Part shown: in pieces, positions 48,670 through 60,949 of the stretch
Numbering within the stretch: position 1 is the first letter of the stretch
Layout: each line of letters opens with the position of its first letter
Assembly: GCA_035235625.1 (NCBI GenBank)
Contig: CP141145.1
Coordinates: forward strand, 41,644,668 to 41,708,667
Origin: Saururus chinensis
Lineage: Eukaryota > Streptophyta > Magnoliopsida > Piperales > Saururaceae
Direction of reading: 5' to 3'
Length of the DNA: 64,000 nt
The notes under the pieces: model-generated
The model's database searches: none
What the model was told of the DNA's origin: nothing
The model's input: the letters and a program-made list of their open reading frames with translations, nothing else
Program-made: the position numbers and the translations under genes

Positions 48670-50094
48670 TAAAACAAAATAATCATACAAATCTGAATTT
48701 GCAGACCATTAATAATCAATTAATCAGAATTGAAGATCAAATAGGAAAATTTTCCTACAATTCAATATCTCAACCGAGTTCTTCAGGATTGACTCCAAGG
48801 ATAAAACCTCCCATAACAATTCCTGATTTCAAACTTGGAAAAGCTCAACCTTGTGATAATGAGCTACTTGAACATCTCACCGACAGATTAATAAATCTTA
48901 ATATTAATAAACCTAATAGGAATATTACGATGTTATCTCATCAAAATCCATTAACGAAACCTGCACAAGAATCAATTAATGATCTTAATTTTAAGGGGAA
49001 GAAAAATTTAGTTACTCCAACAGCTCCAACTAGGACTTATTACCCTCGTCCTACACCTATTGATCTTCTTTATGAAGAAGACAAAAATGTTACTTATGCA
49101 GTCTTTGATCCTAGTAGTATTTATGAATGGAATATAGATAGACAATCTGAATATTTGATTTCTATTATCCTTCGTAGGATGTTAATGTATGCAACAATTA
49201 GCAGAGCTGCCAAAAACTCCAATAAACAAATAACTTTATTTATAACTGCTGGCTTTACAGGCTAATTAAAAGGCTGGTGGGATCATATCTTAACCCATCA
49301 ACAAAAAGAAGAAATTCTTAATTCTAAAAGAATTATTACCAATACCACCACAGATGAAAAAGGACAAATCCTTTATTATCAAATTGAACATGATGATTCC
49401 ATATATACTTTAATTCAAAGTATATTAAAACATTTTGTGGGAAATACTTTAGTCAATTATGATCGAAATAAAGAATTATTTATGAATCTTAAATGTCCCA
49501 CCTTGACCCATTTTAGGTGGTATAAAGATGTCTTTCTTTCTAAAGTCATGAATCTTGAAGATGGCAATAGCCCATTTTGGAAAGGAAAGTTTATTTCTGG
49601 ACTTCCACTCATGTTTGCGGAAGAAATCAGAACCAGACTTAGAGATAAATCAGGATCTCAATCTATTATGTATGATGATTATACTTATGGAGAACTTATT
49701 AGTGAATGTATTGCAGAAGGATTATCTCTATGTAATGACATTAATTTAAAGAACCAGCTTAAAAAGTAAAACCTTACAGGAAAACAAGAAATAGGACAAT
49801 TTTGTGAACAATTTGGTTATAATCTTGGTCCCTCTTATCCACAAAGAAAGAATAAGAAATCATCTTATAAAAACCTTAAACCAAGGTATAAACCTAAAAA
49901 GAAAAAAGAAATAAGAAAGAAAAATCTAAGGACATCACTTGTTTCAAGTGTAATAAAAAAGGACATTATGCTAATAGATGCAAAAATCCAAAATTCGAAG
50001 AAATCAAGGATAAAATCAATAGAATCATAAAAGACGAGGATATGGCAGAAAAATTGTATAATCTCTTAATAGAAGATGATAAAGAAAATAGTTC
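48670..50094 (+). mobile_element. Endogenous pararetrovirus fragment, right part of the plus copy
   Basis: Begins with the 289-bp stretch already present at 43251-43539, then continues through coat protein wording (IDLLYEEDKNVTYAVFDPSS) into the CCHC zinc-knuckle region (CFKCNKKGHYANRC near 49935). It stops abruptly at 50094, where the opposite-strand copy begins. Very similar to 53006-54425 in reverse. Broken. Confidence 0.85.
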
Positions 50095-50690
50095 ACAAAA
50101 GAATAGAACTTTATTCACAAAAGAAAATTTGTACAAGTGGTGGAAAGAAAAGATTACAAAAGGAAGAAGAAAGATTTACGAGAGAGAGAGAGCTTAAGGA
50201 AGAGTTTGCCGGAGAAAGGCTTGCCTTCTCGTTACAAAGTAGTCTCTTTATATAGAGACTTGGGATAGTATACAAACAAAAGAAATAAAGTAATGTACAA
50301 ACAAAAGAGATAAAGAAAAAGTAATGTACAAACAAAAGATATAATAAAGAAAAGAAAAGGAGGATAGGAATATCTATCAAAAGAATCCTCTTTAAGAGTT
50401 GTCGGTAATAATGCATAAAGGTAGATGACTTTATGCATGTCTTCACATGCCCTTATTCATAAAGTAGATAACTTTATGTTTCTTCTTATCTTTGTGGAGA
50501 ATCTTTTCAGGGCTCCATAGCATTATCTAAATTGTGTTCTTCGATGGAGTCAAGGCTGCTGTCACTTTCATAGTCTTCATCAAAAAATTCTGGTGGATGA
50601 GTAATTTTATGTCATCTATTAGAACATTGATCTTCTTGATATTCCAAGGCATCTAGGAAAAGATTCCTAGTGTTCTTTGTCATGGGAACT
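50095..50690 (-). promoter_or_regulatory. Pararetroviral promoter and poly(A) region
   Basis: On the minus strand a TATA box (TCTATATAAAGA, 50246-50257) is followed about 135 bases later by AATAAA (50111-50116), with a GA microsatellite (about 50180-50193) between. A poly(A) signal just downstream of the start site is the normal layout of plant pararetroviruses, whose transcripts are terminally redundant. Confidence 0.6.
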
Positions 50691-53600
50691 TTTCATTTGT
50701 TTATTCTTGCTCCAATCCCACAGATAAGAGTGATGTCATAATTTCTACACTGAATTATTGTCCTTTGAGTCTGGACTGTTGTGATAAAACTTTGGACTCT
50801 TCTGTTGTGTTGTAGCTTTCTTTTTATTTCTAATAAACCAAAAGCTCTGGCTTCATTTATCGTCTCATTGCTGATAAGTCCTTTCTTTAGTTCCTCAAGA
50901 TCCAGGAGTGTTAATTCCTCATCATAGCCCCAATAGCTATTCATGAGTGCTTGGTCCATATTACTTATTTTAGCTTTAGATAGCTGCAGTAGATGTATTG
51001 GAGGGTAACATTCTTCATCCTTCTCCCATTCTGGTGAAGCCGTTGTAATAGTGAGAACAATATTGGGTTCACCAATATATCTGACAAATCTTTTTGTCTC
51101 TTGCAAAATAATGGGAGAGAAATTTCTTAATTTCCAAACATCCTGGATATATAATTTTTTAATAAAGCCCCATTCAAAGAGTTTAATAATTTTTTCTTGA
51201 TCTTTGTCTTCGGGCTTATTTATGATCAGTTGAGGAACTGATGAAGTAATCCCTTTGACTATTTTATAGTCTTGTTTATCAAGGTAATAACCATTCCAAA
51301 TATCAAAGAGTGCCTGTTTTCACTCTTGTTGAGCCATGGGTTCCATATTCTGAATCTTCTCAATAAGTTCAGAAGGTAATTTAGCTGCCCAAATCCATTC
51401 AGTATAAATGGTTCTTAAGATCTTAGAGGACATTTTACAGGAAGTAACAATATCCTGCATTTTTGAAGCCATGAAATTGTGCTTTTCCTTTGGAACTGTT
51501 GAAAAACTATTTGAAACCATTTGCAAATGTTCCAAAAGGGAATTATATGATTGATTTTTAAAATCATTTAATAAGTTATCCAATAAGATTTTTTGGAAAA
51601 GGAATAACATATTATTTGTCTTGAAACAATTTTTTGGAGCACGAATGACCCCAAGTTTGTTGTTTTTCCAAACAATATGGCTTTTTAGCAAAGCCATAGC
51701 CATTACTCGATTTGATGTGTCTTTACCCGTAGCCGGACACTCGGGACTAGCTTAGAATTCTTGAGGATCCAAGTCCTTGTGGTTTTTATAGTGTTTTCCC
51801 ACACTATTTACATCATTATTGACGACTCCGCATAAGTGCGTTGTTGCCTTTCTAGAAGAAAGAATATTATGTTTGAAATCATGATAGATTTCAATTTCTG
51901 GAGTTACCAGTGGATTTTTCCCTTTAGATGAAGATGTAACTTTGGCGAGTTTCTGGTTCATTTCTTTGTCCAGATTTCTGATAAGAAAATCAAATAAAGA
52001 GTCAGCCACATTATTGGAATTATAATTAAATTGAGGAGACTTACATCTTTTCAACAAATATCAAATTGTCTTTGACTTGATCTATAAGACTTATTAAAGG
52101 TTGTGAGACAAAAGAGAACATTATTTCTTTACCATTTATTATGGTTTTGATTTCTTCATAATCAATTTTAATGGGTTGAATCATGTTTAGGAAGGGAGTT
52201 CCTAATATCATATATTGTGTCAGGTTTTTTTGTTAAAACCAAGTTTACTGGAATACATATCCCATTATTATTAATGTAAGAATTTAATAATTTATGCTTG
52301 ATAAATATTGTACTACCATCGGCAATGTTCAAGAATTGATCTGTTCTTTCAAAATATTTAATAGGAATTAATCCTTCCATGATGCAATTCATATCAGCAC
52401 CTGAGTCTATCAGAGCAATAGTTTCAATATTAAAGTCTTTATTTATTACTAGTTTAATATTTATGACCCATTTTTTATAGGTAAGATTATTAATGATTTG
52501 TAAATAATCATTATTTGCTTCTTGATGAATTTCATCACATTCTTCTGTATTAGAAATAATATGTGTAGAGTTTTCTAGATTTGTAATTCTAAGTTTGAGA
52601 ATTTTTATTTCTTCTTGAAGTTTAAAAATTTCTTCTTGTAAGTCCCCTTTGTAGATTTCCTTTCCTTTTCTAGGTTCTTTCATTCTATTATAAACCTTTG
52701 ATAAGGTATAAGGAACTATAGGTTCATAATTTATTTGAGATTTACTTGACTCATTTGAAGAATTTTCCAAATACTTTTCAATAGTCATCCGTCTAGATTG
52801 AAGATCTTGGATTTGATCTATAAGATCTAATATGAAAGACTGATTAGCCGTTAATACATTTAGGCTTAGACCATTCATATTCAAAATGGCGGAGTAATAG
52901 TCATGTGTTCCTGTACAAGAACACTCTCCCCCATTTTCTTCTGTATAAGAATCTGAAGTAGATGAAATGCCATCAATTTGAAGAGTATCCTCTTCTGAAG
53001 AAAGAGAACTATTTTCTTTATCATCTTCTATTAAGAGATTATACAATTTTTCTGCCATATCCTCGTCTTTTATGATTCTATTGATTTTATCCTTGATTTC
53101 TTTGGATTTTGGATTTTTGCATCTATTAGCATAATGTCCTTTTTTATTACACTTGAAACAAGTGATGTCCTTAGATTTTTCTTTCTTATTTCTTTTTAGG
53201 TTTATACCTTGGTTTAAGGTTTTTATAAGATGATTTCTTATTCTTTCTTTGTGGATAAGAGGGACCAAGATTATAACCAAATTGTTCACAAAATTGTCCT
53301 ATTTCTTGTTTTCCTGTAAGGTTTTGCTTTTTAAGCTAGTTCTTTAAATTAATGTCATTACAGAGAGATAATCCTTCTGCAATACATTCACTAATAAGTT
53401 CTCCATAAATATAATCATCATACATAATAGATTGAGATCCTGATTTATCTCTAAGTCTGGTTCTGATTTTTTCCGCAAACATAAGTGGAAGTCCAGAAAT
53501 AAACTTTCCTTTCCAAAATGGGCTATTGCCATCTTCAAGATGCATGACTTTAGAAAGAAAGACATCTTTATACCACCCAAAATGGGTCAAGGTGGGACAT

Positions 53601-55860
53601 TTAAGATTCATAAGTAATTATTTATTTCGATCATAATTGACTAAAGTATTTCCTACAAAATATTTTAATATACTTTGAATTAAAGTATATATGGAATCAT
53701 CATGTTCAGTTTGATAATAAAGGATTTGTCTTTTTTCATCTGTGGTGGTATTGGTAATAATTCTTTTAGAATTAAGAATTTCTTCTTTTTGTTGATGGGT
53801 TAAGATATGATCCCACCAGCTTTTTAATTGGCCTGTAAAGCCAGCAATTATAAACAAAGTTATTTGTTTATCGGAGTTTTTGGCAGCTCTGCTAACTGCT
53901 GCATACATTAACATCCTACGAAGGATAATAGAAATCAAATATTCAGATTGTCCATCTATATTCCATTCATAAATACTACTAGGATCAAAGACTGCATAAG
54001 TAACATTTTTGTCTTCTTCATAAAGAAGATCAATAGGTGTAGGACGAGGGTAATAAGTCCTAGTTGGAGCTGTTAGAGTAACTAAAATTTTCTTCCCCTT
54101 AAAATCAAGATCATTAAGTGATTCTTGTGCAGGTTTCGTTAATGGATTTTGATGAGATAACATCGCAATATTCCTATTAGGTTTATTAATATTAAGATTT
54201 ACTAATCTGTCAGTGAGTTGTTCAAGTAGCTCATTATCACAAGGTTGAGCTTTTCCAAGTTTGAAATCAGGAATTGTTATGGGAGGTTTTATCCTTGGAG
54301 TCAATCCTGATAAACTCGGTTGAGATATTGAATTGTAGGAAAATTTTTCTATTTGATCTTCAATTCTGATTAATTGATTATTAATGGTCTGCAAATTCAG
54401 ATTTGTATAATTATTTTATTTTATAATAGTCTGTTGTAAATGATTTGTATTGTCTCCCGTAATTTGGGAAAAATGAGTAGTTTCCAAAATTTGGTTATTA
54501 TTATTTATTTGTAACGGACTAGAAGGAGGATGTATGGATCTTAAATTATTTCCTTCTTTAGTAGTTCAATTTTTATAATGATCAGTTATGACCATCATAT
54601 TTTTGTTATTATAAGGACTATAAGTCTCAAACCAATATTTAAAATAGATGATAATCCTATTATCATATAAGAATTTATAATACATTTCTTTGTACTCATT
54701 AAGTTGAATTTTTGTAAAGGTCTTAAAATACCAATCTCTAAAGTTTTGGTTTTTGGGTAAATAAAATTCTTTATTAATCATATTTCTATCAACATGAAAT
54801 TCAGATTGAACAGTAGATACTTGAAACTCTATTTCTGTTAGAGTGGGAGAAGAATTCTTCTTATAGATTCCATGTGGAATATTTAAATTAGAAGTACGAA
54901 CTTCCTCAACCTCATAAGGTGATAATTTGTTAATGGAAATTCTTTCATAAACAGATTTTCTAGAGGAAGTACTTCCTCTATCGGAATAATTTGTAATATT
55001 GAGCTTGGTACTTCTGATACCTGAAAATCTTATTTCAACATCTCCATCTAGAGTTTGAACAATTTGATCTAGATCCCTATTTATTAAGGGTTGTTGAGGA
55101 ATTGCACTTTGCAAATTCCATCTTTCTGGGAATTGAATCTCATTTCAATTAATTAGTTTTCTAACTGCAACATTAGATCTTTTAAGATTTGTTTCAATTA
55201 AGGTAGTTTTACTTTTGGTACTTATAAGTCTTATATTAGGGGTTAAGGTATTCATAACCTTATAGTAAATACGATAAGCAATATTAATATGCTCAGATCC
55301 TTGTTTAAAATCATAACCCATGGATTCTAGATTTAATGTCACTGCATTTAGAAGGTTATTATCAAATAAAGATAAGCATAAATTGGGAAAGCAGTCAAAA
55401 TAGACTAGACCATTAGATAAGGTGGATTCAATGACACCCATAAGAGATTGCTGAAAATTCAAGCATCTAGCATCACGTAGGCATAATATAAAGCATGTAT
55501 TTAAACCTTCTAAGGTTAAAGGTTTTAAAGCAACCTGAATAAGGCCAATATGTAAATATTTATATTTATCCATATGATGAGAAATATCTTGTTCTCTTAA
55601 GAGCTGGATAATCTTATTGCTATCATCAATGGGAATTGTCTATTCAGTAGTTTTTACTGAAACACTAGTTTTTAAATCAAAGGTTCCAATATTATAAACC
55701 TTTTTAGGCTCTACTTCAGGTAAATGCTAATTTCTGAGATGATTCTCTATGTTGGAAAATTCTTTAACTTCAGAATTCTTAATAAATTTTTCTGGTTTAT
55801 AAAATAATTTAGAAAACATTAATGATAAGTTAAAAGTGCCCGCAAGTATTCGGAAAATAT
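50095..55860 (-). mobile_element. Endogenous florendovirus-like pararetrovirus copy
   Basis: Minus-strand parts, in order: movement protein (about 55145-55820, wording YLHIGLIQVALKPLTLEGLN), coat protein region (about 53340-54800) with a CCHC zinc knuckle near 53140, aspartic protease (IALIDSGADMN near 52410), then a separate coding region (about 50690-52060) without recognised function, then a non-coding promoter region. Movement and coat protein wording is of the Caulimoviridae, closest in my judgement to florendoviruses or petuviruses. I do not find a reverse transcriptase-RNase H part. Broken, with several breaks; not expected to be functional. Confidence 0.85.
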
Positions 55861-56433
55861 GGTCAAGTCTATAGGGAAACAAGAAAGGAGATTAAAATAC
55901 TTCTTTTTCAAGAAGAGATTCTAACCAAGATAAAATAAAGAAACATTTGTAATTATAAAGCAAAGAGGTAAAAAATACCTAGTTCTACCTATTATAATAA
56001 AATTGGCTAGCACTTCATCTTCTACTTTTATCCTCCATGACAGAGTTGGCACAACATCATCTCTTACATTTTCCTTCCATGAACAAATGAGGCAAAAATG
56101 GCTAACTCCCTTAGACAACATCAGATAAACGGGATAACGCCTTGGCTCTATTCATTTCAGGAAAACATGAAAGATAACATAACACCATATCACTTCAAAC
56201 TCGAGTAAAAGTAGAAATCCCAGCCTTATCACAACAGGTAAAACCAAGCAAGTAATCTAACAACCTTGCAACATAATAACAAGTGTGAGAGAAAGAGAAA
56301 AAATGGAAAGGTAAATCCCCTCCTTCTCCGAAAGGAAAAAAGTCCTCTCCTTCCCCTCATACCTGACCGCGCCTTCACGAACACATGCAGAGCACACACT
56401 TACTGCCAATGGATCTTCATGGCCCTGATATCA
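55861..56433. other. Unassigned DNA between pararetrovirus and copia fragment
   Basis: No gene recognised. The end, CCCTGATATCA, may be the end of a copia LTR, since a primer-site-like motif follows, but I could not find the LTR start. Confidence 0.3.
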
Positions 56434-57420
56434 TTTAGTATCGGAGCTAAAGAATTAAAGAAAAAAGCAAGGGATATTATGCAACAACAATTATTGGCTA
56501 CATTCTCAGATGAGGAAGAGAATACTACGGATGACACAGAAATAGAGGACTATGCTCAAAGCAATGAAGACATGGATGAATATATTGGTGAATTAATCTA
56601 CCTTTATGAAGATGATATAAAAATTAATTGAAAACTATAAAGCTAAACTTGTTATCAAATGATATAAACAAATAGAAAGTCAAAATTACTTTGATACACA
56701 TTCACCAGTCACAAAGATAACTTCTATTAGGATGTTAATCATTATTGTTGTTTCGTATAATCTTGAAATACATCAAATGAATGTCAAAATCTCATTCTTT
56801 AATGGTGACTTGAATGAGAAAATCTATATATATTAACATGAAGGGTTTGATATACTGGGTCAAGAAAACAAAGTATGTAGACTTATTAAATCTCTCTATG
56901 ACTTAAACGAGCACCAAAGCAGTGACATAAAAAAATTTGACAAAATGATGATGTAAAATAGATTCAAAATCAATGACTGTGATAAATATGTTTATGTCAA
57001 AGAAAGACGTAATGGCTATGTCATTGTATGTCTATATGTATTTAATATGCTCATTATTGGTAGTAATTATGATATCATTAAAGCTACTTAGATGATGTTA
57101 AATAAACGGTTGAACATGAAAGATATGGTTGTTGTAGTTGTTATACTAGGAATGAAAATCACTAAAACATTTGATGAATATGCATTGTCTCAATCTCATT
57201 GCATTGAGAAAAATATAGGGATTTTCAATAAGAATGATAATCGTCCAGCGAGAATAACTGTAGATGTGATATTATACTTAAACAAAAATACTAGTGAGAG
57301 TATATCACAACTTCAATACTCCTAAATTATTAATAGCCTCAATTACATAATAGATTGTACGAGACTAGACATAACATGCTCAGTAAGTAAACTTAGTAGA
57401 TATAATAGCAACCTAGGGGC
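56434..57420 (+). mobile_element. Decayed Ty1/copia fragment
   Basis: Starts with TTAGTATCGGAGCT, close to the methionine tRNA primer site, then after about 190 bases enters Ty1/copia reverse transcriptase wording (YNLEIHQMNVKISFFNGDL, KSLYDLNE, YGYVIVCLYV-like GYVIVCLYVFNM, LGMKITKTF). Most of gag, protease and integrase are not seen. Many breaks; old. Confidence 0.75.
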
Positions 57421-58656
57421 AAACCACTCGAAGGTTGTAGTCTAGGGGCGGATGTGGACAAGGGTGGTTCGTAGCCATCCATTTTTACGTAAAAGTCATG
57501 TCCGTATGTACGCTATCCGTGACAGACACAAGATCTGTCCATAAATGGACACAAATCATCTTATCCTAGAAGACATATGCCAAAGTGATTTCTATGCACC
57601 ATTAGGGAGGTTAAATTTTGTCTTAAGAACAGAGCGCACATGCTTGATTTGATAATTTTTTTTATAAATTGCATTCATTGCAACCGTTACTAAGGTACAA
57701 AAATTAAGACTTATCACTTAAGTTGAATTCCATAATTACTAACAAAGAGCTCTCAATTGTTATTGCAATGGAAATGTGTCATCCGAGGAGGCTGATCAAA
57801 CTTGCACATGTGGGGGAGTACAATATGAACATATCCATAATTTGACAGTCTATTCTTCAACACATTAACCGTTTTTGTCTAACCATAAGACAAGGATTAA
57901 AATTATAGATGAAGAGTCTGCCACCCCATATTTTATCCAACCCACCCCCTTAACACAGTCGGTAGATATCTACCATATGTGTATATCAGGCTGGTGGATA
58001 TTTACCGACTATATAAATATAAGGTGGGCTAGATAGAGTTGGGGTGGCAGATGTCTTATCTTAAAAATATTAGCCACTAATTACTTCACAACTAAAGCAC
58101 GGTGGAAGCCGTAGTTCATGAGCTTCCATAGTGTGCCATGTTTGAGCGGTCGATCGCTTGACCCTCCTTGGGGCTTTTATAGTGGCTAATTGGTATGTGA
58201 TGGTTGGGTCTGTCTCTATTTATCATGAATCTATCAACGAAGGAAAGCACTGGACGAGCAACCACCAAAGAAGAAAAATAACACATATTGCGACAAAAAA
58301 AAATACACAGAACGCTAAGGAATAATGCCTACACACAGAAAGTGGCACTGTTTTCCAGAGAATTCGATAAACATTCCCCATTAAGTATAAGACTCAGTAG
58401 TGACACAGATAGCTGCCGTTCACTCGTAGTTGTTGGGTCATGGTTTTGTGACATCCGGAACTGGAAGGTCCACTCGTACGTTGAGCCGATTGATCATCTG
58501 CGTCCCCTCAATGCAAAATAAAAGGCATGAGCCAACCAAACCTTCTATCGCCCTACTATTTTTTTTTTTTTTTATCACATCAACACATCGTCCAGAAGCG
58601 AGATGAAAACTCTTCAATCTCCATCAAGGCCTCCAGCATGAGTGTGCTGATATTTA
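57421..58656. other. Intergenic DNA downstream of the activase gene
   Basis: Apart from the fold-back element at 57918-58050 nothing is recognised. A T-run sits at 58559-58573. The 3' UTR of the activase gene (minus strand) presumably extends left of 58657. Confidence 0.4.
57918..58050. mobile_element. Small fold-back element (MITE-like)
   Basis: The whole 133 bp is an imperfect palindrome: CTGCCACCCC at the left and GGGGTGGCAG at the right, then CCAACCCACC/GGTGGGCTAG, then GTCGGTAGATATCTACCA against TGGTGGATATTTACCGAC around a short loop. No target duplication is obvious and no superfamily can be assigned. Confidence 0.65.
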
Positions 58657-60641
58657 TTAGAATGTTCCCCTCTTAATAGCATCTTCATTGGCGTTTCCAA
58701 GGGCAGCGTCGCTCAAGTACTTGTCAGCCAATTGGACCCTCTTGACGTTCTCCTGCTCTGCCACAAGCATGTTACCATACTCGAGGAGCTTCTCCACAGT
58801 CATCTTGGGCTGCTCGAATGTTGGGGGCCCCTCCCTCGAGTTCACCAGCTTCTTCCCAATGTTGTCCACCCCCACGCCCTCAATCCACTTCCTCACTTCG
58901 TCGTCGTACACTCTTGCCCTTAGAGCACCGAAGAAATCTGCACATCAATTTGTAGTTGATTAATTCCACTATTAGACAATCGGCTAGCAGCATTTCATGT
59001 TTGAAACTTGAAATTGTTGGGTTGATGAATAATTAATTACCAATGGATTGGCCGGGGAAAGCGTCGACGATTTTGACGACGTGCTCCTGGGGCACTTTGT
59101 CAGCCCTGAAGATGCCGGTGCAGACCCCAATCCGGTCCTCCCTGGTGGGAGCCCAGTAGAATTTCTCCATACGACCATCACGGATGAGCGGGGCATACAG
59201 AGTGGAGAAGTCGTTTCCAGTAACAATGATGGGCACACGAGCGTTATCCTCCTTGTTGTACATGCCGGGGAGTTGCACGTTGGTGGGGTTGTCAGCAATG
59301 TTCATAAGGGTGGCGTTCACCATCTGGTTGTTCACCGTGTACTGGGTGGTCCCGCCCATACGCCCTGCTCCTGCGTCGAGATCGTTGATGAACAGGCAGC
59401 ACATCTTGCCCTTCTTCCTAATAATGTCCGAGGCCTCACGGTACCTTTGCCTGATCAGCTTGGCCGGCTCTCCCGCGTTTCCACTTTCCAGTTCTCCGGC
59501 ACTCATCATGATCGGGCTGCAGTTTCAATTCTATGCGTCAAAATGCAAATGCCTAATAAGAATCGATGAAGAGCAGAAAACAGACCAAAAGAGTTCACTC
59601 ACTTGATTCCCAACTTACGGAAGACGAGCTCGCACTGGAAGGATTTGCCCTGACCTTTTCCTCCCCAGATACCCAGAATGAGAGGAACCTGTAAAAGTTA
59701 ATGTCTTAGTTTCAGTAGAATATGTGTCAACACCCCGGACATGGAACTAAGAAAAAATTCCCAGTAATAATATTATAGATAACCTTAATGTTGGGCAGGG
59801 TCATGAAGTTCTTGCTAATGTGAATAACCAGCTTGTCCATGAAGGCGGGGGCAATATAAAATCCGTCCATGGTGTTATCCATGCTGTACCTAATCAAGAG
59901 TAAGATAAAAAGGATTAATATATCGATTCGACGAGAAGTATGAAATACCAAAAAACTAACTGTATAGTTTATCAGATTGTTATAAGTTTTGGGTGCTTAC
60001 TCGCGGAGGCCTTGACTGAGGTATTCGTAGGAGCTGAGGACGGCGTGGTGGGTTCCCGTTCCCGAGGGGGCTTGGAAGAGAGAATCGACCATTCCCTTGC
60101 CGCGGGTAATGTCTTGCTGGTCATCGGAGGTGTCGAAGGCCAAACCTTTCCACTTGTCCTTGGACGTCTGCTTCGACTCGTCCACCTCCGCCACAACTTT
60201 GAAGCTTCCATTTGAGGATGCCCTGGGGTGGACCAAGCCGGAGCTCACCTTCTTGATGCCGGTGCCCAAGAAGGCCGAGCTGGGCACTGAAGGCGCTCCT
60301 CCAGAAACATTGCTTACATTAAGCTGCATCAAAGAGAACTTAACTTTAATACGGATTATATGATATAACTCCAAGGAGGAGGAAGCCACAGCGGAAATTT
60401 TTTTGTATTCTAGATTGAACAGTACATACTGAAGAATAACTTCCTAAAGTTCTTCAACTTCTTAAAAAGCATCCATGAGAGACGAGTTGCAATTGTAAAT
60501 CTTATGGCTGTAAGTTAGAAAAAAAATTCTTCGAAAACATCGAAAGGGCCTCGAAGTCAGAAAGGCTACTGGAAGAGGGCGGGAAGAACACAGTACCGAT
60601 ACTCTGTTAACAGCTCCGACGGTTGACACTGCAGCAGCCAT
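58657..60641 (-). CDS. RCA: Rubisco activase, short (beta-type) isoform, chloroplast
   Basis: Six exons on the minus strand: 60597..60641, 60001..60323, 59784..59889, 59603..59688, 59041..59516, 58657..58937. All introns are GT-AG and frames are kept, giving 438 residues. Exon 1 is the classic [13 protein letters not shown] start of a transit peptide of about 55-60 residues. The AAA+ ATPase core follows: GGKGQGKS Walker A (exon 4), LFINDLD Walker [21 protein letters not shown] sensor region, and the Rubisco-contacting [12 protein letters not shown] segment. The enzyme uses ATP to pull sugar-phosphate inhibitors off Rubisco in the stroma. The protein stops at AIKRGTF, so it lacks the C-terminal extension with two redox cysteines of the alpha form; thioredoxin control would need another gene copy. 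One odd detail: [15 protein letters not shown] seems one lysine longer than relatives I remember. Confidence 0.96.
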
Positions 60642-60913
60642 TGATGTTCGGAGGCGTGCGGCTCAGATTGCCTGAGTGATACTAGAATCAAGAAACAAAG
60701 CTTCGATGGAGCTACTCGCAGTCTTAAGCAGCAATGGGAGCAGAACGCGTAAGTTTTATAGTTGGCTTTTCTCGCGCTGCAGTTGCTTGAAATTCTGTGG
60801 ATTAGCTTACTACGACTTGGTGACCACACAGTGGAGATAGAGGCACTTGACACAGCCATTCTGTGGGAAACTAGTGGCCTCAGATTAACTTAGCTGGGTG
60901 TTGGGGTGTGTTT

Positions 60914-60924
60914 GTATATATATA
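60914..60924 (-). promoter_or_regulatory. TATA box of the Rubisco activase gene
   Basis: CTATATATATA on the minus strand lies about 275 bases before the start codon at 60641. If used, the leader would be about 240 bases and would contain an upstream ATG at 60859 in another frame (see findings). Confidence 0.5.
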
Positions 60925-60949
60925 GAGCATGCAAACAAATTAGTATGTT

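Noticed and set aside
56266-56631. A 121-codon plus-strand frame with an acidic C-terminus
   Set aside because: It spans a likely primer-binding site and the start of a decayed copia element; no domain is recognised, so it is not called as a gene.
60566-60859. A separate small gene overlapping the activase start
   Set aside because: No similarity to known proteins is seen and it overlaps the transit peptide exon in another frame; kept only as a possible upstream ORF.
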